From NCBI GenBank assembly GCA_027946365.1, contig JAPEUQ010000003.1, positions 248,001 through 312,000 on the forward strand: DNA of 64,000 nucleotides, in the 5' to 3' direction. The notes beneath the pieces were generated by a model. The model saw only the letters and a program-made list of their open reading frames with translations, did not search any database and was not told the DNA's origin. This DNA is from Kalmusia sp. IMI 367209 (Eukaryota; Ascomycota; Dothideomycetes; Pleosporales; Didymosphaeriaceae). Shown piece by piece: positions 47,143 through 55,536 of this stretch. Both the position numbers and the translations under genes were made by a program. Position 1 is the stretch's first letter, and the number at the start of each line of letters is the position of its first letter.

Positions 47143-47600
47143 ATGTCTGGCGCCCCGACCCCCCCCACGCATCTACGTCGGTAGGAGCGTCAATCGCACC
47201 GACCGGCACCGCGACGCCTTCGCAGCCTGCCCAACCGGCTGCGCCTGCCCTCCCTCCGCCTTCGACGTTCGACATCCTTCCCGACCTGCACCGCGTCCTC
47301 AGTCGTCTCATCAGCACATCCGCTCAGCCTCCAGGGGCTGCTCCGACTCCAGGACATGCCCCCACCGACGGCCCGCTCGACATTCAGCAAGTTGCCACGG
47401 CGGCGACCGAGGTCAAGCTCAAGCTACAGAAGGCGCGCAAGGCTGTCATGGCGCTGCCCGACATTGACCGCTCCGTCGAGGACCAGCAAGAAGAGATTGA
47501 TTACCTCGAGGCGCGGAAGGCGAAGCTGAAGGCGGCGCTGCAGGAGCTCGGCAAGCCTTCTCAGGAAGCAGAGGACGGCGATCAGAGTATGACGGGGTGA
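47143..47600 (+). CDS. Mediator complex subunit 9 (Med9/Cse2 family); start frameshifted
   Basis: Middle-module subunit of the RNA polymerase II Mediator. The Med9 block is clear: STFDILPDLHRVLSRLI, then PLDIQQVATAATEVKLKLQK and DIDRSVEDQQEEIDYLEARK followed by a short coiled coil. The protein is about 150 aa and ends at 47600. The open frame has no ATG near its beginning. A plausible start, ATG 47143 (MSGAPTP), lies in another frame separated by a run of eight C at 47159-47166; nine C (or six) would join the two. No intron reconciles them. Either the C-run length is wrong in this assembly or translation starts at a non-AUG codon. Confidence 0.8.
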
Positions 47601-48606
47601 GAAGCTTTGAAGGCCATAATTGATCCCGTATAGGCACTTCACCGGACTGCATGCAGGCATTATATATGTCGCTCGGGTAACAAAGCGCGGGTAACACCGC
47701 TGAGCGCTATCAAGCTCAATGCTAATATGCGCCTTAGAGAGCATAGCAGTCAGCTATAAGAGACCGATGGTACCCCTTGTTCAAGCAAGATGCCAATCCA
47801 TCCTCGCGAGAAAGTGGTAGTAGTATGCTATACCTGCGCTTTGGCAAAGAACAGAGTTTGATCAGGCCCAGTATTCGATGACGGCACTATCTGATGTATA
47901 ATGTTGAGTGTGGGTGTCGGACAAGGTCTAGCTCGCGCCTCGCCAGGAATGCGCAATTTCGAGTCACATCATTTTTAAAGGAGGTCGTCGCAATGGACTC
48001 GGTATGGATTGTTTCGCCGCTGCTTCTTTTTCGCAGGGATCCTTGGCTGAAGTACGCAACACATGGACGTTAGGAATCTAGATTTTATTACAGTCACTCC
48101 CGTTTCAGTAGGTGATCCCTTCACTATCAACGCTCTTCCTTGGTTCCCTTGACCCAAGAAAATCTACACGTGCAACTCTCGTCACCTAGAAATTTTTTCT
48201 TTTGGCAATAACCTTTCACCTGTATCTCTCCTTCCGTGACACGCGCGTCACCTGTACTTTCTCCCTCTATACTTCCTTTCGTCTCTACCTATAGATTCGT
48301 GGTCACTATAGGATATTTGCTAACTTACCTGTGTACAGTGTATATTAGTGTATCAATACCCCGGCGGACCTATTGTCCTTTCCACCAATCGTTAACCTGT
48401 CATCCTCTCGCTTCTTAGACCATGCACTTGGTTTTGGCCGACTGAGCAAGTACCTATTGTTGTTTGGATTACTCCAGACCACACAATACACCTCACACAC
48501 ACAACGAGTGTGAGACAAGACAAAGAGAATCGTGAGCTAGCGTGGCGTATTTGCCGTCGAACGCAGGTTTGACATCTCATCAGGCCCGACAGCCCCCTTC
48601 AATCCG
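47601..48606. other. Intergenic, no gene seen
   Basis: About 1 kb between plus-strand genes. Only short frames; pyrimidine-rich stretches precede the next start codon, as is usual for fungal leaders. Confidence 0.45.
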
Positions 48607-49851
48607 ATGGTCGATCCACCACCGGCCGATCTCATCCCTGTGGGCTTCGTACGCCGCCTTCGAGACAATATCGAGGCGCGCATTACGTCGCAGAATCAGC
48701 TACAAACCCAGACCCAGCGCCAAGGCGATGCTATTCACATTGACCGAGCCTTGAATAATATGCAGACCTTGATGCAACTGAACCAGACATACGCTGGAAG
48801 ATTACTCGTTGCATCAGCAATCGGCCTGTTCCATCTGAACCCTACTCTTTCTCGCTTCATCGTGGACCATGACAACTTGTGGAAAGTGGTTCTTAGGGCT
48901 CAACGCACCGCACGGCTTGCTGACGAGTATTCCTCTATCGATGCCCTAGCACGGGTTTCTAGTCGCATCATCAACGTGCGGAACAAAATTTCTTGCAAGC
49001 TCATCACGTCGACATTGAATTGGGCTACAGTGTGCGACATGCGAGCCTCAAGCGACTATACAGGCTATATTGTGGACACAATGGGACTGCTTGAGAATGA
49101 GTTCATACGGATACTGACGGAATGGGACAACGTCCCCGCAACACAGCTTGACCTCCACGAGTTGGAGAACGTCGGACCGGATCATGATATTGACGATCTT
49201 GGACAGGACCTTATTGATGAGCACCCAGAGGACAGGAACACATCACCAACTGAAAATTCACTCGCAGCATCTGATTCGAATGGCGAGCCGACTCCTATCT
49301 CTAGTGCTTTCCCTAGCCCTGTACCTAGCCCTGCATCACCTACTGTCCCGAAAGACACTGTCACGACTACGCCGGTAGACGACTACGGTCACTACCAACT
49401 GTGTTGCATCTGCTTTGAACCATACTCCGATACACATCAGGCTTTCATTCTCGGTCCCTGCTCCCACGTGGTCGGCAAGCTTTGCCTCTCGAACTGGGTC
49501 AATTCGACCACCGGCAATGCAAATCTCTGCCCACAATGCCGCGCACCACTTTGCACTCGACGCCCACGTCGCGCTCTCCCGATCGTGCCAACTCTAGAAA
49601 AACCGACCATGTCAGCCAGCTGGACCCGATCAATATTGCAAGAACGACTACATTGCGCGACCGAATTGTATGTGGAGCTGGGCAACGTGTTCGGTAGTCT
49701 ATGGGGTCCAGGATCCCAGGACAAGTTCTTCGACGAGTGCATGCGATATCTGAACGAGCGCTTCTTCTTGGGAGATATGCGGTTCTCAGTCGTCCTTGAT
49801 CAGACGTCAGCTGTTCAGTGGAGGTTGCAGCGGGCGAATTGGCATTCCTAA
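48607..49851 (+). CDS. RING-finger protein, function unknown
   Basis: A single exon of 414 aa from ATG 48607. Residues about 265-310 form a RING-type zinc site: CCICFEPYSDTHQ, GPCSHVVGKLCLSNW, and LCPQCRAPLC. The spacing and the central Cys-Ser-His suit a C3HC4-like ubiquitin-ligase RING. The N-terminal 190 residues are helical with no named domain. A Ser/Pro-rich linker (FPSPVPSPASP) precedes the RING. The C-terminal part (SWTRSILQERLHCATELYVE and following) is conserved-looking but unrecognised. Proteins of this layout are common lineage-specific families in Dothideomycetes. The substrate is unknown. Confidence 0.83.
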   Translation: MVDPPPADLIPVGFVRRLRDNIEARITSQNQLQTQTQRQGDAIHIDRALNNMQTLMQLNQTYAGRLLVASAIGLFHLNPTLSRFIVDHDNLWKVVLRAQRTARLADEYSSIDALARVSSRIINVRNKISCKLITSTLNWATVCDMRASSDYTGYIVDTMGLLENEFIRILTEWDNVPATQLDLHELENVGPDHDIDDLGQDLIDEHPEDRNTSPTENSLAASDSNGEPTPISSAFPSPVPSPASPTVPKDTVTTTPVDDYGHYQLCCICFEPYSDTHQAFILGPCSHVVGKLCLSNWVNSTTGNANLCPQCRAPLCTRRPRRALPIVPTLEKPTMSASWTRSILQERLHCATELYVELGNVFGSLWGPGSQDKFFDECMRYLNERFFLGDMRFSVVLDQTSAVQWRLQRANWHS

Positions 49852-50551
49852 GGAGTTGAAGGACGGGAGCTTCGTGGGGATTGGAGTACCCCGCATTGGA
49901 TATATGTTTCGGATAAGGGAGGGGTGTACAATAGGTACGGCATCTTGGGCGGATTTTCACATGACACACGGGCATGGCGAGCATTTGGATGTATTCACCG
50001 GGAGCGGATGGACCTCCATTGATCCATCCATTCATTCAGAGGCTGTTGATAACCAGACATTAACATCATAGATGGGCATGATTATAAATAGGAATTATGT
50101 TATATACATATTCAGTTTCAGAGCATGTGTTAAGTAAGACAAAGGTCAGCCTCCGGTCGTTCCCTGCGAGTATGTGAATAGTAGTGCGTTATCAACATGA
50201 CCAATGAGGATCATACTGTCGAGATAAGGCTTCCCAGGACATCACACTAGACGCAAGACTCGAAGCATACGAAATAACAATCGCTTCTCGAAAAAGGAAT
50301 CGGCGTTGATGAATCGTGCTTAGCTTCAGCAAAAATGGAGGAGGGCTGGCTAGACCAACCCTAGCTCACGCGCAAAACTCCGACTCGACCACTAGCACCC
50401 CCTGACAGGACCTACCCCACCCACAATGCCCCACTTTGTTCCGTCATTCATCTTGTCGTCCTGACACATGTTACTGACCTCATTTGACTATCGCGCTGGT
50501 ATTTTGCTGTGTATATATATTTTGTTATTGGACTGATGTTCATCAAACACA
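49852..50551. other. Intergenic, no gene seen
   Basis: About 700 bp between the RING gene and the tRNA gene. Nothing else is supported. Confidence 0.5.
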
Positions 50552-50696
50552 TCTTCCTTGGTCTAGTGGTCATGATTTCCGCTTGTCAAGCGTTGAACGA
50601 CGTTAACAAGCGCGGGAGACCGGGGTACGTCAACTTCCATTCTAAACATAGATATCATTCCTAACTTGTAAAAAGGTTCGATTCCCCGAGGGAGAG
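50552..50696 (+). tRNA. tRNA-Asp(GTC) with two insertions
   Basis: The acceptor stem pairs TCTTCCT (50552-50558) with AGGGAGA (50689-50695), with G50696 as discriminator. The A box TGGTCTAGTGG is at 50559-50569. The anticodon stem is TCCGC/GCGGG and the anticodon GTC is at 50585-50587. Segment 50589-50610 (22 nt) is a canonical intron one base after the anticodon; it contains GAC at 50599-50601, able to pair with the anticodon. A second segment, 50625-50675 (51 nt), interrupts the T arm, starts GTACGT and ends AAAAAG. Removing both leaves a 72-nt cloverleaf with T arm CGGGG/TTCGATT/CCCCG. The B box GGTTCGATTCC stays intact at 50675-50685 because the insert ends in G. A T6 run at 50704-50709 is a Pol III terminator. 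Confidence 0.85.
50625..50675 (+). other. Spliceosomal-looking 51-nt insert in the tRNA T arm
   Basis: Begins GTACGT, contains CCTAAC at 50660-50665 (branch-site-like), and ends AAAAAG. Size and ends are like the protein-gene introns in this window. Its removal gives exactly the uninterrupted sequence found at 50925-50955. No bulge-helix-bulge structure is evident at its ends. Confidence 0.7.
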
Positions 50697-50703
50697 CAAA
50701 CAC

Positions 50704-50709
50704 TTTTTT
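50704..50709 (+). terminator. Pol III T6 terminator of tRNA-Asp
   Basis: Six consecutive T residues start eight bases after the discriminator base. Confidence 0.75.
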
Positions 50710-50884
50710 GGCATCTGTTCGATTCGTCACTGCGAAGAGTCGGTTTTTTTGTTTTGCTTATTTACGCTAGAGCGTTTAAGGTCTTCGCTTTTGTGCCCGA
50801 GCGCTACTAGGCCGTGCACCTACTAAAAGTTCCCTAGTCGCTGCCTCCAGCGGTAGGTTCCTTCTATATCTACTCTCCCCAACA

Positions 50885-50909
50885 CTGCAAGGCCCCGCAG
50901 GCCTTGCAG
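50885..50909. repeat. Perfect 10-bp hairpin followed by T5
   Basis: CTGCAAGGCC, a five-base loop, then GGCCTTGCAG, followed shortly by TTTTT at 50915-50919. It stands just upstream of the duplicated tRNA 3' half. Possibly the 3' end of a small Pol III transcript, or chance. Confidence 0.5.
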
Positions 50910-50924
50910 TATCTGTTTTTATAC

Positions 50925-50955
50925 GGAGACCGGGGTTCGATTCCCCGAGGGAGAG
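50925..50955 (+). repeat. Duplicate of the tRNA-Asp 3' half, without the insert
   Basis: 31 bases identical to the spliced 3' part of the tRNA above (variable loop, T arm and acceptor strand), with an intact B box and no insert. No A box or 5' half precedes it. A T5 run follows at 50968-50972. Confidence 0.85.
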
Positions 50956-50972
50956 ATGTCTGCTCTCTTTTT

Positions 50973-51457
50973 GCTTTTGGAGCGTTTATTCATCCCTGTG
51001 TGGCACAGGACGTATGCTGTGGCACTGTTCAGCCTGGCCGTCCATCATATCATACTCTCTCATCTCGTTATCCCCAAGTTCTTGCCTTTTGCCAACACAT
51101 GGTCTATGTGGTTTTTCTTTTGAGAAGGAAGCAAGGATAATAGTTAGTCTCCGTTGGCCGATATCTGTGACTTTAGGCTGTGCACCTCATTTCTGACCTC
51201 CGCATTTGCTAACATGACCTGGAAGTCTAGACATGCGGTAGGAAATTTATTGTAGATGCTTGAATGGAGCCAAGAGTAGTTATGGTGGCGCTGTGCATGA
51301 ACGATTGCCATGTCAAGATTGCTGCCTGCGCCGCCTGCACAGCCTTGTGGTTTGATGCTGATATGAAAACGCGACGCTTTGGACTACGATAAATGGTCTA
51401 GTAAACGACGTCAACTCTTATTCAGTATCAAAGAAGCCAAAATCTGGCTCCGAAAGC
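50973..51457. other. Intergenic, no gene seen
   Basis: About 480 bp between the tRNA fragment and the poly-Glu HET gene. No supported feature. Confidence 0.45.
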
Positions 51458-53329
51458 ATGGCCGTCAATTTCAAAGAGAAGGCTTGTCTTGATGAGGAAT
51501 ATAATGATGTGGAAGAAAAAGATCTGAATGGGCCTGAAGAAGAAGAAGAAGAAGAAGAAGAAGAAGAAGAAGAAGAAGAAGAAGAAGAAGAAGAAGAAGA
51601 AGAAGAAGAAGAAGAAGAAGAAGAAGAAGAAGAAGAAGAAGAAGAAGAAGAAGAAGAAGAAGAAGAAGAAGAAGAAGAAGAAGAAGAAGAAGAAGAAGAA
51701 GAAGAACTAACAGCTCATGAAGCTCTTGTTCAGAATGCGTCAGCATCGCTCTCAAGTACTCATCAGCAGAGAGAAGTGATCTCCATGAAGGATCAATTCT
51801 GCGAAGAATGTTCCAAGGTTCCCTTTGAGACGATGTTTGAAGATATGTGCGAATGCTACGGTCGTCCCGGATCTGTATCAATGGGAGGAATAAAGCTCGC
51901 CACGGTCGAAAAGATCTCTGCCAACTTTTCATGTCCTGCGTGCCGCCTAATCACCTCCCTCATCCAATCCCATCTAAAAAGAGTCCTGAGAGTAGCTATA
52001 GTATACATACACTCTTGCACATATGGATTTCAAAAAAAAAAAATCGAAAGGAACACCGGATTAGGACTGACCTCAGTCCCACAGTGGATTGAGGTTGAGC
52101 TGTGTAGCCACGAGCAGCAAGAGGAAAGAAAAGAACATCATTACGTAGGCTCTTTACTGCCTATCAAAGAAAATGAACACAATAGGAAAGCCGGCGGCGG
52201 CAGCTTTGAAGATTTGTTTGAGGTACCAGTACCTGAAGAACATATCTTTGCTAGGGAGATCCCACGGATCGTTAAACGTGGATTGCTGAGAGGATGGATG
52301 AGGTTCTGTGAAAAGACACATAAAGATTGTCAAAAAAAAATATGTTAATTGAGGACGATGAGACAAGAATTCGTCTTATTGATGTGCGGGAGCGCCGTGT
52401 GATAAATGCAAACTTGAACGAAAGGTATCTTGCTCTGTCGTACGTCTGGGGCCAAAACACTCAAGGGCTTGTAACGAAGAACACTGAAGAGCTTTTTCAG
52501 AAAGAAGGAAGTCTGACAAAAGAGTCGGTCTCTAACATTGTCTTTGACGTCATGAACCTCACTGCTGAGCTCGGTGTGCGATACCTCTGGGTTGACACCG
52601 CTTGCATCAAGACGACGAGATCGACAAACAGTGCCAACTCCCCATTATGGACTCTATATACAGCCATGCAGAGCTTGTTGTTATCGCCGCCATCAATAGT
52701 GCGGACTCCAAGCTCCCACGATGGGAAAAAAAAGCCGGAAAATGGGTAAATTGCACGTTGAGACGCTCCGTGGCATCCGGGTCACAACCAGTCAGGTGAG
52801 CCTGGAGAACGCCATCAATCAGGAAGTCTGGAGCCAACGAGGGTGGATATTTCAAGAAGGGCTGCTTGCCAGGAGGAAACTAGTGTTCACAAAGTATCAG
52901 GTATATTGGCAATGCTGTGAAGAGGCATGGTGCGAGGACAGATCCACAGAGTTTAAGAATTCCCGAAACAACCCAAACAGGTACAATTCGCTAATATCTG
53001 GTTTTTTTGCTAGAGATTGCGACCACGTACAAGTAACAATTAAGGAGCTTTGTCTGGTGGGCGAATATCGCCTTAGAGCGGAAGCGTTCTCCAAACGACA
53101 TTTCGCCAATGGCACAGATGCATTCTGGGCATTCAAGGGGGTACTCAAGAGCTTGAAAGACAAGTTTCCAAAAGGCTACATCTGGGGACTTCCTTACGAC
53201 ATCCTGGATGTGGCCATCCTTTGGCAGGCTGATTGCGACTCGAATGGGTTGGTGATGTTTCTTGGGGTCGTCAACCTGCTCTTTATACACCTCCGTCCGC
53301 GTGCATCTACCTTTGTCTGCGGATTCTGA
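51458..53329 (+). pseudogene. HET-domain gene with 57-residue poly-Glu tract, broken by three frameshifts
   Basis: Starts at ATG 51458 (MAVNFKEKACLDEEYNDV), then 57 consecutive Glu codons. A Cys-containing N-terminal module typical of HET proteins follows (DQFCEECSKVPFETMFED, CPACRLITSLI). The frame breaks at an A9 run (52332-52340) and resumes as IRLIDVRERRVINANL with the HET core YLALSYVWGQ and LGVRYLWVDTACI. It breaks again near 52613-52616 before HQDDEIDKQCQLPIMDSIYS and AELVVIAAINSADSKLPRW. It breaks a third time at an A8 run (52726-52733) before VWSQRGWIFQEGLLARRKLV. One missing base explains each. No stops other than those caused by the shifts are seen, so decay is recent or the runs are misassembled. 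Confidence 0.82.
51536..51706 (+). repeat. (GAA)57 microsatellite inside the HET gene
   Basis: 171 nt of perfect GAA repeats, in frame as 57 Glu codons. The antisense frame reads as poly-Leu/Ser and is a shadow. GAA/TTC tracts of this length are prone to slippage and can form triplex DNA. Confidence 0.97.
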
Positions 53330-54885
53330 TTCCGTTAGCCTAGGGCTCGAAACCTTTGCTCAGGCTGCGCTACTTGCTATTCTCGCGTGCTATAGGCGCT
53401 GGTGTTGCTCGCGAGTTTCAAGCCCGAGATCTGCGGCAGCAAGGCTTGTTGCCTGGTGGGGTCAACGTGAAGGTGTCAAACATAGCTGCCATGCATACTA
53501 AGCTTTTGACAAGCCTTAGTGTGAGCGCTTCCTGGTCGTTGTGCTAGCGTTTGTCACTGGTTTCGAGTAAAACCGAGTATGCGACCAGCCGTACAAAAAG
53601 AAGTCCTCAAAGCCAGTCGAAAATAGATCTCAAGGCCCGAACTTTTAAGTGCACCCAGTGAAATATGGATCCGGTCATCACTGTCAATCATCTAATATGA
53701 TGTTTTCCCATCCTGCAACTCCGTCTCTGCATCGTCGCTTCCTATGTTAGTTAGCGCTCGCCTACACCTGCGAATGTCACAAGTTTCAACGCCTCACCTC
53801 GGCATTTCGAAACCACACATCTCCCCGCACGCGCAGCTAAATCGCGCAAACAGCAAAACCACCCATCGCCGCAGAACGCATTGCATCGTTACAAATGCGG
53901 AATGTGAGATGCTTGTGCTGGATTCCTCTCCATCGGATGCTGAAACGGACGAAACGCTAACATCTTCCGAAGCGCCGACTTGCCCGAAACTGTGACACCA
54001 GGAACCACACGAAGCCATCATCGACGCCAGGATGCCTGATCTCGTGTTTGTAGTGACGCCACTCGAGGCCTATTTGCCTTTAAGCTTCATGGCCCGAGGA
54101 ACCAAGCAATGCTAGTGCGAAACCTAAATCAAACCCAGAATCGGCTCTGGCCGCGGAGCTATGAATGATGAGGCGGGGTGAAAGAAAGCTTGTGTGCTAC
54201 AGCCGATGGTAAGTGGACGTGACAGCAACTTGACGCCGCTGTCAAGTTTCGACAGGGCTGTCGCTGGGGAGTCGTATCCGCGCCATCATTTGTAATACCG
54301 TCTGTTGGTTGATTCGTGTGATTGGCCCCATTTGGCGTGTTGCTCGCGTTTTCAGACGATGGATACTAGAGTGCAAAGCAGCTTGCGGTCAGCATCATGG
54401 CAGCATCTTCACCGCGGTCTGGCATCTCGATGTCAACGTCACAGGAATATGGATGCTCCCCTAGTGTGGTATACTTGGCAAGAGATTACGACTATCCGCT
54501 GTTTTAAATTCACTTTATGATCAAGTAGAATCTGTAGAACGTGACTGTAGGCCCAAGGGATTTCCGACCATAAGAAGGTTCAGGCCAGGAAGCAAGAGAA
54601 ATAAATATGGATGATTATTCGACCCCCATGGGTTAAGCCATGCATGCTTTCGAAACACAGGCTTTAGTAAAAGTCAAGAAGACACTCAAATGGAGGATAG
54701 GTCTTTACGGATTTGCGCATTTTTGAGCAGGTGGTTGTGGCAGTACCCGACCACGTGCACAGGACTCACTAACAGTCACCAAAGAAGTTTCATATTAAGC
54801 CTACATATCTCCGATAGTATAGAGAGCTTGGCCTCCTGCTGGTGTTCGCTCATAATCTAAAGTTTGGAGCTGCAACAGCTTCACG
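53330..54885. other. 1.5-kb region without a supported gene
   Basis: Only short frames lacking motifs lie between two convergent broken HET genes. An 83-codon plus-strand frame at 53744-53995 is not convincing. Confidence 0.45.
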
Positions 54886-55230
54886 TCAGCTTATACTGGT
54901 TCTCAGTGGCCCATCGTGCGCCTGATCGAAATCTTTCTTAGAATCTAGCTCATACCGGCTGGCCTCAAGCAGTTCGACGATAGTAGTGTTTGTCTCCCTG
55001 GGAGTGGCCCGTGATAGCGGTGTCTCGCCGTAAACATCCTCCGCAAAGACATCAGCCTTTCCCGTTGCGAGCAGCAATCTGACTACAGCCTCGTGACTTC
55101 TTCCAGAGGCCCAGGATCGGCGTCCGATACAAGTAATCTTTTGAATCAACTTCAGCCTTGCCTGTTGCGAGTAGTAATTCTACTATGGTATCATGACCGC
55201 TCTCAGCAGCCCACGCTAGGGGTGTTTGAC

Positions 55231-55536
55231 CATATTGATCCTTCGAGTCAATATCAGCATCGCCCGTTGCGAGTAGTAACTTTACTATGGACTCATGACC
55301 GTTCTTAGCAGCGCATGTCAGGGCCGATTGACCATATTGATCCTTCGAGTCAATATCAGCATCGCCCGTTGCGAGTAGTAACTTTACTATGGACTCATGA
55401 CCGTTCTTAGCAGCGCATGTCAGGGCCGATTGACCATATTGATCCTTCGAGTCAATATCAGCATCGCCCGTTGCGAGTAGTAACTTTACTATGGACTCAT
55501 GACCGTTCTCAGCAGCACATGTTAGGGCCGATTGAC
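55231..55536 (-). repeat. Three 102-bp ankyrin repeat units, two identical
   Basis: Units 55231-55332 and 55333-55434 are identical over 102 bp; 55435-55536 differs at three positions. Each encodes 34 residues with GHESIVKLLLATGDADIDSK as the core. Flanking units are more diverged. Confidence 0.95.

Noticed and set aside
51471..51932. Minus-strand frame with a long poly-Leu run
   Set aside because: It is the antisense of the (GAA)57 tract, and the plus strand carries the HET-type protein motifs.
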